A stretch of DNA of 64,000 bases from Burkholderia cepacia ATCC 25416 (GCF_001411495.1 NZ_CP012981.1:992001-1056000), one strand, 5' to 3'; counted from the first letter of the stretch, positions 20,100 to 30,066 are shown. Numbers and translations: made by a program. The notes: generated from the sequence alone by a model not told the origin.

Positions 20100-20483
20100 A
20101 TGAGCTTTCTGAAGCGAATCCTGGGCGGCCATGGCGGTGGCCACGGCAATGGCGGCCACGGTGGCGGAGGCCACGGCGGTGGAGGCGGGCATCACGGCGT
20201 GCAGCGTCAGGACGCACACGGCGGCCACGACGCGCGCGGCCGCGATCGCCACGGCTGGGGCTGGCAGGCGCCGGCCGACGCCAGTGGCGGGCGAGGCGGC
20301 CAGGGCGGCAACGTGCCGCTGAGCCAGCTCGCGTGCGCCGGCTGCGGCGCGCTCAATGGGGCCGATGCGCGCTTCTGCGCGCAGTGCGGCGCGGCGCAAC
20401 GCGGCAAGGCCTGCAGCCGCTGCCATGCGGCGCTGGCGGCCGACGCGCGGTTCTGTCCCGGCTGCGGGACGCAGGCGGCTTGA
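20100..20483 (+). CDS. Small His/Gly-rich double zinc-ribbon protein
   Basis: A 127-residue protein in two parts. Residues about 9-55 are Gly/His repeats (GGHGGGG type), which could bind metal. Residues about 78-125 form a double zinc ribbon with four CxxC pairs: CAGC, CAQC, CSRC and CPGC. It begins 10 bases after the metal-ATPase stop and is almost certainly co-transcribed with it. A role as a metal buffer or chaperone for the pump is attractive but only inferred; zinc ribbons of this type are otherwise structural or nucleic-acid binding. No signal peptide, so cytosolic. Confidence 0.8.
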   Translation: MSFLKRILGGHGGGHGNGGHGGGGHGGGGGHHGVQRQDAHGGHDARGRDRHGWGWQAPADASGGRGGQGGNVPLSQLACAGCGALNGADARFCAQCGAAQRGKACSRCHAALAADARFCPGCGTQAA

Positions 20484-20642
20484 AGACGTCCGCGCGTTCG
20501 TGCCGGCTGCGCATGAGCACCGGCCGGCGCGCTTCGTTCGACGGCCGGCGCACCAGCCTGCCCGATATCGTCCCGGGCATGCTCGCGCCGGCAATATCGT
20601 CGCGGTCCGTCCAGATACACGGCTCCACGACGCCCCCTTTGC

Positions 20643-21521
20643 TCAGCGCAGCGGCAGATGAATTTCGGTACGGAGGTCGGCCGGCGCCGCATCCATCGGC
20701 GTGTTGAGGTACAGCTCGAACGGCGGCGCGTCGGCGGCTTCGCGGCCCGAATGACGCAGCCAGTCGCCGTAGAGCCACTGGTAGGCCGTCTTCAGATCCG
20801 CATACGGCCCCGTATGCAGCAGCACCGCGTATTCGCCGCCCGCGACCGTCGCGCGTTCGACCGGCGGCACGGGCTCGACGTCCGGCGCGCCGTCGGCCGG
20901 CATGAAACACGCCTTCGCGCGCAGCTGCGCTTCGGGCGTCGTGTCCGGATCGTCGTAGAAAATGCCGATCATCTTCGCGCCCGGGCCGATCAGCCCGTGC
21001 TGCCCGACCCAGGCGCCGATCCGCCCGAACGCGTCGCCGACCTTCATGTACGCGCCCGTGTGCGCCACCGCGTAGCCGCGCAGTTCCGGCAGCCGCCGGA
21101 TTTCGACTTCATGCTTGAACATGTCTTCCTTTCCTCTCTGTAGTGGATAGATGGGCCGGTGGCTGCCCGTGCGCCGGTGCTGCGCGGGCGGCACACCGTA
21201 TGCGTCGCGAAACGCCCGCGCGAACGCGTGCGTCGAACCGTAGCCCGCGCGCCGCGCGATCTCGTCGATCGGCCGTGCCGTGCACACGAGATCCTCGGAC
21301 GCGCGCACGATCCGCATCCGCCGCACCGTCAGCACGATCGATTCGCCGTACAGCGCGCGATAGACGCGCTGCCAGTGATACGGCGACAGGCACGCGACTT
21401 CGGCGAGCCGGTTCAGGTCGAGCGGGCCGTCGAGGTGCGCGCGGATGTATTCGTGGACGCGCGCCACGCTTGCCGCGTAGCGGGCCCAGGCAGGCTGGTC
21501 GGGTTTCGTTTCGACGGTCAT
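20643..21521 (-). CDS. AraC-family regulator with GyrI-like effector domain
   Basis: A 292-residue protein. The N-terminal AraC DNA-binding domain (about 20-120) has LDLNRLAEVACLSPYHWQRV and IDEIARRAGYGSTHAFARAF. The C-terminal half (about 135-290) is a GyrI/SOUL-type small-molecule domain, starting EVEIRRLPELRGYAVAHTG and containing AKMIGIFYDDPDTTP and GGEYAVLLHTGPYADL. This order is that of the Rob/SoxS-related multidrug-sensing regulators. It converges with the zinc-ribbon gene, with about 160 non-coding bases between. Target genes are not evident nearby. Confidence 0.88.
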   Translation of the reverse strand: MTVETKPDQPAWARYAASVARVHEYIRAHLDGPLDLNRLAEVACLSPYHWQRVYRALYGESIVLTVRRMRIVRASEDLVCTARPIDEIARRAGYGSTHAFARAFRDAYGVPPAQHRRTGSHRPIYPLQRGKEDMFKHEVEIRRLPELRGYAVAHTGAYMKVGDAFGRIGAWVGQHGLIGPGAKMIGIFYDDPDTTPEAQLRAKACFMPADGAPDVEPVPPVERATVAGGEYAVLLHTGPYADLKTAYQWLYGDWLRHSGREAADAPPFELYLNTPMDAAPADLRTEIHLPLR

Positions 21522-21799
21522 CGGCGTATCCGGGCAGGAACCGACGCCACGGTAGCACGGTGCGAATTGATAAATCTTGCGGAAATACGCAGGCGCGCCG
21601 ACCCGTCGGGCCCTTTTTCATTTTGACGAAATGGGGTCTTGCCCCTCTGCGATCTATGACTAAAGTTAAAGACGGTGAAATCGGGTGATCGCGTCATTTT
21701 TCTCGGGTAAGTTGCTCCGTCGGGGCAGCACGCTTTTCGAAGTACGCAGGTAGTTCGTCGATGTCCAATCGCAACACCACGTTTTCGGGAGAAGAAGAA

Positions 21800-23263
21800 A
21801 TGGATGCTTCCAGCTTCATCACGTCGCTGCAGACCACGCTAGGGGGGTATCTGCCAAAGATTGCCGGCGCGATCGGCATCCTGGTGATCGGCTGGCTGAT
21901 CGCCGTCGTGGTGCGGGCCGGCGCGATGCGTCTGCTCGGCGCGCTGAAGGTCGATCAGCGGATCAACGAAAGCACCGGCCAGGGCGCATGCGTCGAGCGC
22001 ATCATCGCCGGCGGCCTGTTCTGGCTCGTGCTGCTGGTCACCGCGGTGGGCATCTTCAACGTGCTCAACCTGTATGCGGTCTCCAACCCGTTCTCGCTGC
22101 TGGTCACCCACATCGTCAACTACCTGCCGAACCTGATCGGCGGCGCGGCGCTGACGCTGATCGCGTGGCTCATCGCGTCGCTGCTGCGCAGCCTCGCGAA
22201 CCGCGCGCTGAAGGCGAGCAAGATCGACGACAAATTGTCCGAAGGCGCCGGCTTGCAGCCGATGAGCGGTTATCTCGGCGACGTGCTGTTCTGGCTCGTG
22301 ATCCTGATGTTCCTGCCGGCGATCCTCGCGTCGTTCGCGTTGTCGGGGCTGCTGACGCCCGTGCAGGGGATGGTCGACAAGCTGCTCGCGATCGTGCCGA
22401 ACCTGTTCGCGGCCGCGGTGATCGGCATCGTCGGCTGGATCGTCGCGCGCGTGCTGCGCGGCCTCGTGACGAACCTGCTCGTCGCCGCCGGCGCCGACCG
22501 CCTCACGCAGCGTCTCGACAGCCCGACGCCCGTGCGCGTGTCGAGCCTGATCGGCACGGTCGTCTACGTGTTCGTGTTCGTGCCGACGCTGATCTCCGCG
22601 CTCGACGCGCTGAAGATCGACGCGATCTCGGTGCCGGCCACCAACATGCTGAACCAGTTCCTCGGCGCGGTGCCGGACATCGTCGCGGCGATCGTGATCG
22701 TGCTGGTGACGTTCTACTTCGCGCGCTTCGTCGCGTCGCTCGCGCAGAAGCTGCTGGAAGCCGCGGGCGCCGACGGGCTCCCGGCCGTGCTCGGCGTCGA
22801 GCGCGTGTTCTCGGGGATCCTGCTGCCGTCGGTGCTGGTGGCGCGGCTGATCGTGTTCTTCGCGATGCTGTTCGCCTCGGTCGAAGCGGCGAACCGGCTC
22901 GGCTTCTCGCAGGTGCGCGACGTCGTCACGCTGTTCATCGAATTCGGCGGCCACGTGCTGACGGGCGGCGTGATCCTCGTGATCGGCGTGTGGCTCGCGG
23001 GCCTCGCGCGCCGCGTGATCGAGCAGGCCGACCGCGAGCACAGCGTGCTGTTCGCGCGCATCGCGCAATTCGCGATCCTCGGCCTCGTGTTCGCGATGGG
23101 GCTGCGCGCGATGGGCATCGCGAACGAGATCGTGCAGCTCGCGTTCGGCCTCGTGCTCGGTGCGATCGCGGTGGCGGTGGCGCTGTCGTTCGGCCTCGGT
23201 GGCCGCGAAGCGGCCGGCAAGCTGCTCGACCACTGGTTCAACCAGCGCGGCGGCGGGCAATAA
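21800..23263 (+). CDS. Multi-helix membrane protein with conserved TM-helix repeats (mechanosensitive channel-like, CmpX type)
   Basis: A 487-residue integral membrane protein with about ten hydrophobic segments. It contains several copies of a repeat of the form 'L..llPnl..A..iliiGwliA' (for example YLPKIAGAIGILVIGWLIA, YLPNLIGGAALTLIAWLIA, IVPNLFAAAVIGIVGWIVA and VPDIVAAIVIVLVTFYFA). This is the conserved TM-helix found in small MscS-like channels and in CmpX. The ATG at 21800 with GGAGAAGAAG upstream is preferred over an in-frame ATG 39 bases earlier. It stands alone, flanked by 278 and 247 non-coding bases. A role in osmotic or envelope-stress response is inferred. Confidence 0.85.
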   Translation: MDASSFITSLQTTLGGYLPKIAGAIGILVIGWLIAVVVRAGAMRLLGALKVDQRINESTGQGACVERIIAGGLFWLVLLVTAVGIFNVLNLYAVSNPFSLLVTHIVNYLPNLIGGAALTLIAWLIASLLRSLANRALKASKIDDKLSEGAGLQPMSGYLGDVLFWLVILMFLPAILASFALSGLLTPVQGMVDKLLAIVPNLFAAAVIGIVGWIVARVLRGLVTNLLVAAGADRLTQRLDSPTPVRVSSLIGTVVYVFVFVPTLISALDALKIDAISVPATNMLNQFLGAVPDIVAAIVIVLVTFYFARFVASLAQKLLEAAGADGLPAVLGVERVFSGILLPSVLVARLIVFFAMLFASVEAANRLGFSQVRDVVTLFIEFGGHVLTGGVILVIGVWLAGLARRVIEQADREHSVLFARIAQFAILGLVFAMGLRAMGIANEIVQLAFGLVLGAIAVAVALSFGLGGREAAGKLLDHWFNQRGGGQ

Positions 23264-23510
23264 GTCTTGCGCGTCGATCATCCGTCCGGCTGCTTCGTGC
23301 GGCCGGCGGCGGCGGTCGCAGCGGGGCGGGCCCGGCATCGGCGCCTTTCGCGCATCGGGAGGCCGTACACGCCCGGAACAGGCGTTTCCGTCAGCGAAAT
23401 GTCAGCCGCGATCTTTGCCGAATTTCGATAACACGTCGTTTAATGACTCTCTAGCATCGATTCTCAGTCGCGCAGGCCGCCAGGCCCGGCGCATTTGAGG
23501 AGAGAGTCCG

Positions 23511-24923
23511 ATGAAAGCAGAGTCGAATGACCGGCCCGCCGCCGGCGCCAAGTCGTCCGGCCAGCCCGCGCTGCAGCAGACGCTCGGGACCTGGCAACTG
23601 TGGGGCATCGCGGTCGGCCTCGTGATTTCCGGCGAATACTTCGGCTGGAGTTACGGCTGGGCGAGCGCCGGCACGCTGGGTTTCGTGATCACCGCGCTGT
23701 TCGTCGCGGCGATGTACACGACCTTCATCTTCAGTTTCACCGAGCTGACGACGTCGATCCCGCACGCGGGCGGCCCGTTCGCGTATGCGCGCCGCGCGTT
23801 CGGCCCGACCGGCGGTTATCTCGCCGGCGCGGCGACGCTCGTCGAATTCGTGTTCGCGCCGCCCGCGATCGCGCTCGCGATCGGCGCGTACCTGCACGTG
23901 CAGTTTCCGGGGCTCGAGCCCAAGCATGCGGCGATGGGCGCGTATCTCGTGTTCATGGCGCTGAACATCGTCGGCGTGCAGATCGCGGCGACCTTCGAGC
24001 TCGTCGTCACGCTGTTCGCGATCTTCGAGCTGCTGGTGTTCATGGGCGTCGTGTCGCCGGGCTTCGCGTGGAGCAACTTCATGAAGGGCGGCTGGTCGGG
24101 TGCCGATCATTTCAGCCTGGGCGCGTTCCACGGGATGTTCGCGGCGATCCCGTTCGCGATCTGGTTCTTCCTCGCGATCGAAGGCGTCGCGATGGCCGCC
24201 GAAGAGGCGAAGAACCCGAAGCGCTCGATTCCGATCGCGTACGTGGCCGGGATCCTGACGCTCGTCATTCTCGCGATCGGCGTGATGGTGTTCGCCGGCG
24301 GCGCGGGCGACTGGACCAAGCTCGCGAACATCAACGACCCGCTGCCGCAGGCGATGAAATACATCGTCGGCGAGAACAGCGGCTGGATGCACATGCTCGT
24401 GTGGCTCGGCCTGTTCGGCCTCGTCGCGTCGTTCCACGGGATCATCCTCGGTTATTCGCGCCAGATCTTCGCGCTGGCCCGCGAAGGCTACCTGCCGGAG
24501 TGGCTCGGCAAGGTGCATCCGCGCTTCAAGACCCCGCACCGCGCGATTCTCGCGGGCGGCGTGGTCGGCATCGCGGCGATCTACAGCGACGAGCTGATCC
24601 AGTTCGGCGGCCAGACGCTGACCGCGAATATCGTGACGATGTCGGTATTCGGCGCGATCGTGATGTATATCGTGAGCATGGCGTCGCTGTTCAAGCTGCG
24701 CCGCTCGCAGCCGAACATGGCGCGGCCGTTCCGCGCGCCGCTGTACCCGATCTTCCCGGCCTTCGCGATCCTGGCGGCGCTCGTCTGCCTCGGTACGATG
24801 GTGTATTTCAACGGGCTGGTCGCGCTGGTGTTCGTCGGCTTCCTCGCGGTCGGCTACGCGTACTTCCTCGCGACGCGTTCGCAGCGGGCGAGCGCGCCGG
24901 GCGACGCGCTGCTGGAGGAGTGA
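23511..24923 (+). CDS. eat: Ethanolamine permease
   Basis: A 470-residue APC-superfamily transporter with 12 predicted membrane helices. The first helix reads WQLWGIAVGLVISGEYFGWS and the next conserved loop is TELTTSIPHAGGPFAYARRA, matching the Eat group of ethanolamine permeases. AFHGMFAAIPFAIWFFLAIE and EEAKNPKRSIPIAY are also family signatures. GAGGAGAGAG precedes the ATG. The ethanolamine ammonia-lyase genes start 95 bases downstream, which makes the substrate assignment firm. Confidence 0.93.
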   Translation: MKAESNDRPAAGAKSSGQPALQQTLGTWQLWGIAVGLVISGEYFGWSYGWASAGTLGFVITALFVAAMYTTFIFSFTELTTSIPHAGGPFAYARRAFGPTGGYLAGAATLVEFVFAPPAIALAIGAYLHVQFPGLEPKHAAMGAYLVFMALNIVGVQIAATFELVVTLFAIFELLVFMGVVSPGFAWSNFMKGGWSGADHFSLGAFHGMFAAIPFAIWFFLAIEGVAMAAEEAKNPKRSIPIAYVAGILTLVILAIGVMVFAGGAGDWTKLANINDPLPQAMKYIVGENSGWMHMLVWLGLFGLVASFHGIILGYSRQIFALAREGYLPEWLGKVHPRFKTPHRAILAGGVVGIAAIYSDELIQFGGQTLTANIVTMSVFGAIVMYIVSMASLFKLRRSQPNMARPFRAPLYPIFPAFAILAALVCLGTMVYFNGLVALVFVGFLAVGYAYFLATRSQRASAPGDALLEE

Positions 24924-24959
24924 GCAGGTGAAGGTGAACGGCCGTTCCTGACGGCATCC

Positions 24960-24985
24960 GGCGCGCCCCGTCGAACGGGCGCGCC
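24960..24985 (+). terminator. GC-rich hairpin between eat and eutB, weak terminator or mRNA-processing site
   Basis: GGCGCGCCC (24960-24968) and GGGCGCGCC (24977-24985) form a perfect 9-base-pair stem with an 8-base loop. GTCGG and a short TTTT follow. The T run is short, so it probably sets different expression levels of eat and eutBC and does not stop transcription fully. Confidence 0.6.
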
Positions 24986-25018
24986 GTCGGCTTTTGGCAA
25001 GGCAAGGAGACTCGCACG

Positions 25019-26416
25019 ATGTCCTATACGGAGACGATCGGCCCGCGCACGTACCGTTTCGCGGACCTGAAGACGCTGCTCGCGAAAGCGAGCCCGCTGC
25101 GTTCCGGCGACCAGCTCGCCGGTGTCGCGGCGGCGAGCGAGGAGGAGCGCGTGGCCGCGAAGATCGCGCTCGCGGGCGTGCCGCTGAAGGCGTTCCTGAA
25201 CGAGGCGGTGATCCCGTATGAACACGACGAGGTCACGCGCCTGATCCTCGATGATCACGATGCGGCGGCGTTCGCGGAAATCTCGCACCTCACCGTCGGC
25301 GACTTCCGCAACTGGCTGCTGTCGCCGGCCGCCGACGGCGCGGCACTCGAACGGATCGCGCCGGGCCTCACGCCCGAGATGGTCGCCGCCGTGTCGAAGC
25401 TGATGCGCAACCAGGACCTGATCGCGGCGGCACGAAAGCGCCGCGTCGTCACGCGCTTTCGCAACACGGTCGGCCTGCCGGGCCGGATGTCGGTGCGGCT
25501 GCAGCCGAACCACCCGACCGACGACGTGAAGGGGATCGCCGCGTCGATGCTCGACGGGCTGATGTACGGCTGCGGCGACGCGATGATCGGCATCAACCCG
25601 GCCACCGACAGCCTCGCGGCGATCGTGAAGCTGCTCGCGATGATCGACGGGTTCCGCGAACGCTACGGCGTGCCGACGCAGTCGTGCGTGCTCACGCACG
25701 TGACCAACACGATCGCGGCGGTCGAGAAGGGCGCGCCGGTCGACCTGGTGTTCCAGTCGATCGCGGGCACCGAGAAGGCGAACGCGAGCTTCGGCATCTC
25801 GCTCGCGCTGCTCGGCGAGGCGCGCGAGGCCGCGCTGTCGCTCAAGCGCGGCACCGTCGGCAACAATCTCATGTACTTCGAGACGGGCCAGGGCAGCGCG
25901 TTGTCGGCGAACGCGCATTTCGGCGTCGACCAGCAGACCTGCGAAGTGCGCGCGTATGCGGTGGCGCGCAAGTTCGAGCCGTTCCTCGTGAACACGGTGG
26001 TCGGCTTCATCGGGCCCGAATACCTGTACGACGGCAAGCAGATCATCCGCGCGGGGCTCGAGGATCACTTCTGCGGGAAGCTGCTCGGCGTGCCGATGGG
26101 CTGCGACATCTGCTACACGAACCACGCGGAAGCCGACCAGGACGACATGGACACGCTGCTGACGCTGCTGGGCGCGGCCGGCATCAACTTCATCATGGGG
26201 ATTCCGGGCGCGGACGACGTGATGCTGAACTACCAGAGCACGTCGTTTCACGACCAGCTCTACGTGCGCGAGGTGCTCGGCCTGCGCCGCGCGCCGGAAT
26301 TCGAGGAGTGGCTGGAGACGATGGAGATCGCCGACGCGCACGGTGCATTGCGCGCCGCGAGCTCACGCGTGCCGCTGCTCGCGGGCGCGAACGACTGGAT
26401 GGGGATTTCGGCATGA
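25019..26416 (+). CDS. eutB: Ethanolamine ammonia-lyase, large subunit
   Basis: The 465-residue alpha subunit of the adenosylcobalamin enzyme that splits ethanolamine into acetaldehyde and ammonia. Recognisable segments are TYRFADLKTLLAKASPLRSG, LQPNHPTDDVKGIAASMLDG, MYGCGDAMIGINPATDS, GTEKANASFGISLALLGEA, MYFETGQGSALSANAHFGVD and MGCDICYTNHAEADQDDMD. Length and start match the E. coli protein closely. AAGGAG precedes the ATG, and the stop overlaps the eutC start by 4 bases. No carboxysome-shell (microcompartment) genes are present, so this is the short, shell-less ethanolamine pathway. Confidence 0.96.
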   Translation: MSYTETIGPRTYRFADLKTLLAKASPLRSGDQLAGVAAASEEERVAAKIALAGVPLKAFLNEAVIPYEHDEVTRLILDDHDAAAFAEISHLTVGDFRNWLLSPAADGAALERIAPGLTPEMVAAVSKLMRNQDLIAAARKRRVVTRFRNTVGLPGRMSVRLQPNHPTDDVKGIAASMLDGLMYGCGDAMIGINPATDSLAAIVKLLAMIDGFRERYGVPTQSCVLTHVTNTIAAVEKGAPVDLVFQSIAGTEKANASFGISLALLGEAREAALSLKRGTVGNNLMYFETGQGSALSANAHFGVDQQTCEVRAYAVARKFEPFLVNTVVGFIGPEYLYDGKQIIRAGLEDHFCGKLLGVPMGCDICYTNHAEADQDDMDTLLTLLGAAGINFIMGIPGADDVMLNYQSTSFHDQLYVREVLGLRRAPEFEEWLETMEIADAHGALRAASSRVPLLAGANDWMGISA

Positions 26417-27207
26417 GCGACGCCGTCGAAAAGAATCCGTGGGGCCAGCTGAAGTCGTTCACGAACGCGCGGATCGCGCTCGGCCGCGCGGGCAACAGCC
26501 TGCCGACCGCGCCGCTGCTGGCCTTCAACCTGTCGCACGCGCAGGCGCGTGACGCGGTGCACCAGCCGCTCGACTCGGACGCGCTGCGGCGCGAGATCGA
26601 GGCGGCCGGCCTGCTGCCGACGCTCGGCGTGCAGAGCGCCGCGCCGGACCGTGACCACTATCTGCGCCGGCCCGATCTCGGCCGCAAGCTGTCGGACGAC
26701 AGCCGCGGGCTGCTCGCCGGTTACGGCGCGGCGCTCGACGACGCGCCCGATGTCGTGTTCGTGGTCGGCGACGGGCTCTCGGCGTTCGCGGCCGCGAAGC
26801 AGGCACTGCCGCTGCTGCAGGCCGTGCGGCCGCGGCTCGACGCGGACGGCTGGCGGATCGGCCCGGTGGTGGTCGCGACGCAGGCGCGCGTCGCCCTCGG
26901 CGACGAGATCGGCGAGCTGCTGCGCGCGAAGGTCGTGGCGATGCTGATCGGCGAACGGCCGGGGCTCAGCTCGCCGGACAGCCTCGGCGTGTACCTGACG
27001 TGGGCGCCGAAGGTCGGCTGCCACGACGCGCTGCGCAACTGCATCTCGAACGTGCGGCCCGAAGGGCTGCCGTACGCGGCGGCCGCGCACAAGCTGCATT
27101 ACCTGATGACGCATGCGCGCCGGCTTCAGCTGACGGGCGTCGGGCTAAAGGACGACAGCGACGCGCTGTTGCCGCAGGCGGAAGCGGAGCGGATCGGGGC
27201 GGACTGA
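26413..27207 (+). CDS. eutC: Ethanolamine ammonia-lyase, small subunit
   Basis: The 264-residue beta subunit, which completes the cobalamin site of the lyase. It begins MSDAVEKNPWGQLKSFTNAR and contains NLSHAQARDAVHQPLD, FVVGDGLSAFAAAKQA, MLIGERPGLSSPDSLGVYLT and NCISNVRPEGLPYAAAAHKL, all typical of EutC. The ATG overlaps the eutB stop (ATGA), indicating translational coupling and equal dosage. Transcription then meets the convergent LysR gene after about 100 bases. Confidence 0.96.
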   Translation: MSDAVEKNPWGQLKSFTNARIALGRAGNSLPTAPLLAFNLSHAQARDAVHQPLDSDALRREIEAAGLLPTLGVQSAAPDRDHYLRRPDLGRKLSDDSRGLLAGYGAALDDAPDVVFVVGDGLSAFAAAKQALPLLQAVRPRLDADGWRIGPVVVATQARVALGDEIGELLRAKVVAMLIGERPGLSSPDSLGVYLTWAPKVGCHDALRNCISNVRPEGLPYAAAAHKLHYLMTHARRLQLTGVGLKDDSDALLPQAEAERIGAD

Positions 27208-27304
27208 AAACGGGCGCACGCGGGCCGCTCCCGCATCGCGGGTTGCGTGCTTTTCGGGCGGCAGGAGCGGCACGAGGGCGGCTGTCGAGGCGCCCGCCAC
27301 CCGG

Positions 27305-28189
27305 CTACCTGAACAGCCGCTCGCACAGAAAATCGACGAACACGCGCAGCTTCGGCGACAACTGCCGGCTCGACGGCCACACGATCGAGAACTGCCCCGG
27401 CGCGATCCGGTAGTCGTCGAGCACGGTGACGAGCGCGCCGTGTTCGAGCGCGTCGCGTGCGAGGAAGTCGGGCATGTAGCCGATGCCGAGCCCCGCGAGC
27501 ACGGTGCCGCGCAGGGCTTCCATGTTGTTGCAGGTCAGCGCGGTGCGCAGCTTCGGCGGCGTGCCGTCGGCGGCCGAGAGCGCCCAGTCCTGCAGCTTGC
27601 CGGTGGTCGGGAAGCAGTAGCGCACGCATTCGTGCGCTTCGAGATCGCGCGGCGTGCGCGGCGTGCCGGCCCGCGCGAGATACGCGGGCGTCGCGCACAG
27701 CACGAACGCAAACGGGCCGAGCCGCCGTGACATCAGGCTCGAATCGGACAGCGGGCCGCTGCGGATCGCCGCGTCGAAGCCGCCTTCGACGACATCCACC
27801 ATCCGGTCGTTGAAATCGAGATCGAGCTCGACGTCCGGGTAGCGCTGCCGGAATTCGGGCAGCACCGGCAGCAGGAACCGGTAGCCGATCACCGGCAGGC
27901 TCACGCGCAGCCTGCCGCGCGGGCGCTGCGCCGACGCCGTCACGGTCGCTTCCGCGTCGCGGAAATCCTCGAGGATCCGCTGGCAACGTTCGTAGAAGTG
28001 GCGCCCCTCTTCGGTGAGCGTGACGCGGCGGGTCGTGCGGTTGAACAGGCGCACGCCCAGCGACTGTTCGAGTTTCGCGATCGTCTTGCCGACCGCCGAC
28101 GCCGAGATGCCGAGCGCGCGGCCGGCCGCGACGAAGCTCAGCGCTTCGGCGGTGCGGACGAACGCGACGATGCCGGACAGGTTTTCCAT
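27305..28189 (-). CDS. LysR-family transcriptional regulator
   Basis: A 294-residue LysR protein. The N-terminal winged helix reads FVRTAEALSFVAAGRALGIS, then ASAVGKTIAKLEQSLGVRLF and NRTTRRVTLTEEGRHFYERC, which is standard. The effector domain follows (GRLRVSLPVIGYRFLLPVLP). It is of the subgroup that usually controls a divergent transporter or oxidoreductase. Here the divergent gene is a 14-helix MFS exporter 152 bases away, its most likely target. It ends 97 bases from eutC but is convergent with it, so a link with ethanolamine is not suggested. Confidence 0.9.
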   Translation of the reverse strand: MENLSGIVAFVRTAEALSFVAAGRALGISASAVGKTIAKLEQSLGVRLFNRTTRRVTLTEEGRHFYERCQRILEDFRDAEATVTASAQRPRGRLRVSLPVIGYRFLLPVLPEFRQRYPDVELDLDFNDRMVDVVEGGFDAAIRSGPLSDSSLMSRRLGPFAFVLCATPAYLARAGTPRTPRDLEAHECVRYCFPTTGKLQDWALSAADGTPPKLRTALTCNNMEALRGTVLAGLGIGYMPDFLARDALEHGALVTVLDDYRIAPGQFSIVWPSSRQLSPKLRVFVDFLCERLFR

Positions 28190-28341
28190 CGAATCGAAGC
28201 GCGCTCGACGACACGCGCGGTGAAGTGAATTGCGGAATTCTAGTCCGGTATATGCGGAACTTCGCGTGGTTTTTCTTCGATTGAATCGGATTTATCTTCT
28301 GTCGCTCTGACGGCGCATCCGCGCCGGCCTTTAGAGGAGCG

Positions 28342-29958
28342 ATGATGGATCAGCCTTTTTCAGCCGCATCGACGCAGTCGGCACGCCGGCGCGCGTGGGT
28401 GCTGGCCGCCGTCTGCATGGCCGCCGTCGCGCTGCCGTTGTCGTTTTCGGGCGGCGCGGTCGCGACGCCCGCGATCGGCCGCGACCTGCACGGCGGCACG
28501 GTCGCGATGAACTGGATCACCAACGCGTTCATGCTCGCGTTCGGTAGCTGCCTGATGGCGGCGGGCGCGCTGGCCGACCAGTTCGGTCGCAAGCGCGTGT
28601 TCGCGATCGGTGTCGGCGGTTTCACGCTGATGTCGGTCGCGCTCGCGTTCGCGCCGTCGATGCTCGCGGTCGACCTGCTGCGCGCCGCGCAGGGGCTCGC
28701 GGCGGCCGCGGCGCTCGCGGGCGGCACCGCCGCGCTCGCGCAGGAGTTCGACGGCGCGGCGCGTACGCGCGCATTCAGCCTGCTCGGCACGACCTTCGGC
28801 ATCGGGCTCGCGTTCGGGCCCGTGCTGGCCGGCGCGCTGATCGGGCACGGCGGCTGGCGCACGATCTTCGTGACGAGCGCGGTGGCCGGCGGGCTGTCGC
28901 TCGGCTTCGGGCTGCCGCGCATGCACGAGTCGCGCGACCCGCACGCGACGGGGCTCGACTGGCCCGGCACGGCCGCGTTCACCGCCGCGCTGACGCTGTT
29001 CACGTTCGGCGTGATCGAGGCCCCCGCACGCGGATGGTCGAACGCGCTCGTGATCGCGCTGCTGGCCGGCGCGGCGCTCGGCGCCTGCGCGTTCGTGGCG
29101 ATCGAGACGCGGGTCGCGCGGCCGATGCTCGACCTGTCGCTGTTCCGGATCGCGCGCTTCGTCGGCGTGCAGGTGCTGCCGGTGTCGACCTGCTGCTGCT
29201 ACATCGTGCTGCTCGTCGTGCTGCCGCTGCGCTTCATCGGCATCGACGGCTTCAGCGAGATCGACGCCGGCTGGCTGATGCTCGCGATTTCCGCGCCGAT
29301 GCTGGTCGTGCCGCTGGTCGCGGCGACGCTCACGCGCTGGCTGACGGCCGGCGTGATCTCGGGGCTCGGGCTGCTGATCGCGGCGGCCGGGCTGGTGTGG
29401 CTGGACGTCGCGCTGCGCGGCGGTGCGGGGCCGGCGGCGATCGCGCCGATGCTCGCGATCGGCGTCGGGGCCGGCATGCCGTGGGGGCTGATGGACGGGC
29501 TGTCGGTGAGCGTCGTGCCGAAGGAGCGCGCGGGGATGGCGACGGGCATCTTCAGCACGACGCGCGTGGCCGGCGAAGGGATCGCGCTCGCGATCGTCGG
29601 CGCGGTACTGGCCGCACTCGCGCAGACGGGGCTGCGACAGGCGGCGGGCGCCGCCGGCACGCCCGAGGCGACGCTGCGTGCGGCCGCGCGGCTCGCGACC
29701 GGCGATCTCGCAGGCGCGGCGGCTGCATTGCCGGGTGTCGGCCAGGCGGCGCTGCTCGCGAGTTACGCGCATGCATTCGACCGGTTGCTGATCGGGCTGG
29801 CGGTCGTCACCGTGTTGTGTGCGGTGGTGGTGTTCGTGTTTCTCGGCGGGCGGCGGGTGGCTGCGGAAGCGGGCGACGGCACCGACGGGCACGCCCATGC
29901 CGACGTGCCGGTGCGCAGCCGGATCGATGCGGCCTGCACGGAAACGCACGGGCGTTGA
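28342..29958 (+). CDS. MFS drug-efflux transporter, DHA2 (EmrB/QacA) family
   Basis: A 538-residue transporter with about 14 hydrophobic helices. Helix 1 region: WVLAAVCMAAVALPLSFSGG. The MFS motif A follows helix 2 (AGALADQFGRKRVFAIG). Motif C-like GTTFGIGLAFGPVLAGAL lies in helix 5, the mark of antiporters. The start is the first of two tandem ATGs, preceded by GAGGAGCG. It is divergent from the LysR gene, which probably regulates it. A His-containing soluble tail ends the protein. Substrates cannot be predicted. Confidence 0.88.
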   Translation: MMDQPFSAASTQSARRRAWVLAAVCMAAVALPLSFSGGAVATPAIGRDLHGGTVAMNWITNAFMLAFGSCLMAAGALADQFGRKRVFAIGVGGFTLMSVALAFAPSMLAVDLLRAAQGLAAAAALAGGTAALAQEFDGAARTRAFSLLGTTFGIGLAFGPVLAGALIGHGGWRTIFVTSAVAGGLSLGFGLPRMHESRDPHATGLDWPGTAAFTAALTLFTFGVIEAPARGWSNALVIALLAGAALGACAFVAIETRVARPMLDLSLFRIARFVGVQVLPVSTCCCYIVLLVVLPLRFIGIDGFSEIDAGWLMLAISAPMLVVPLVAATLTRWLTAGVISGLGLLIAAAGLVWLDVALRGGAGPAAIAPMLAIGVGAGMPWGLMDGLSVSVVPKERAGMATGIFSTTRVAGEGIALAIVGAVLAALAQTGLRQAAGAAGTPEATLRAAARLATGDLAGAAAALPGVGQAALLASYAHAFDRLLIGLAVVTVLCAVVVFVFLGGRRVAAEAGDGTDGHAHADVPVRSRIDAACTETHGR

Positions 29959-30066
29959 GCGGCGTATCGCCATGCGCGGGCGCTTCGGCCACGGCAGCGG
30001 GAGTGCCGCATTGTTTCATCGTCGTTTGCATCGCAAGTCGGCGATTCGTCCAGCGCATCACGTGAA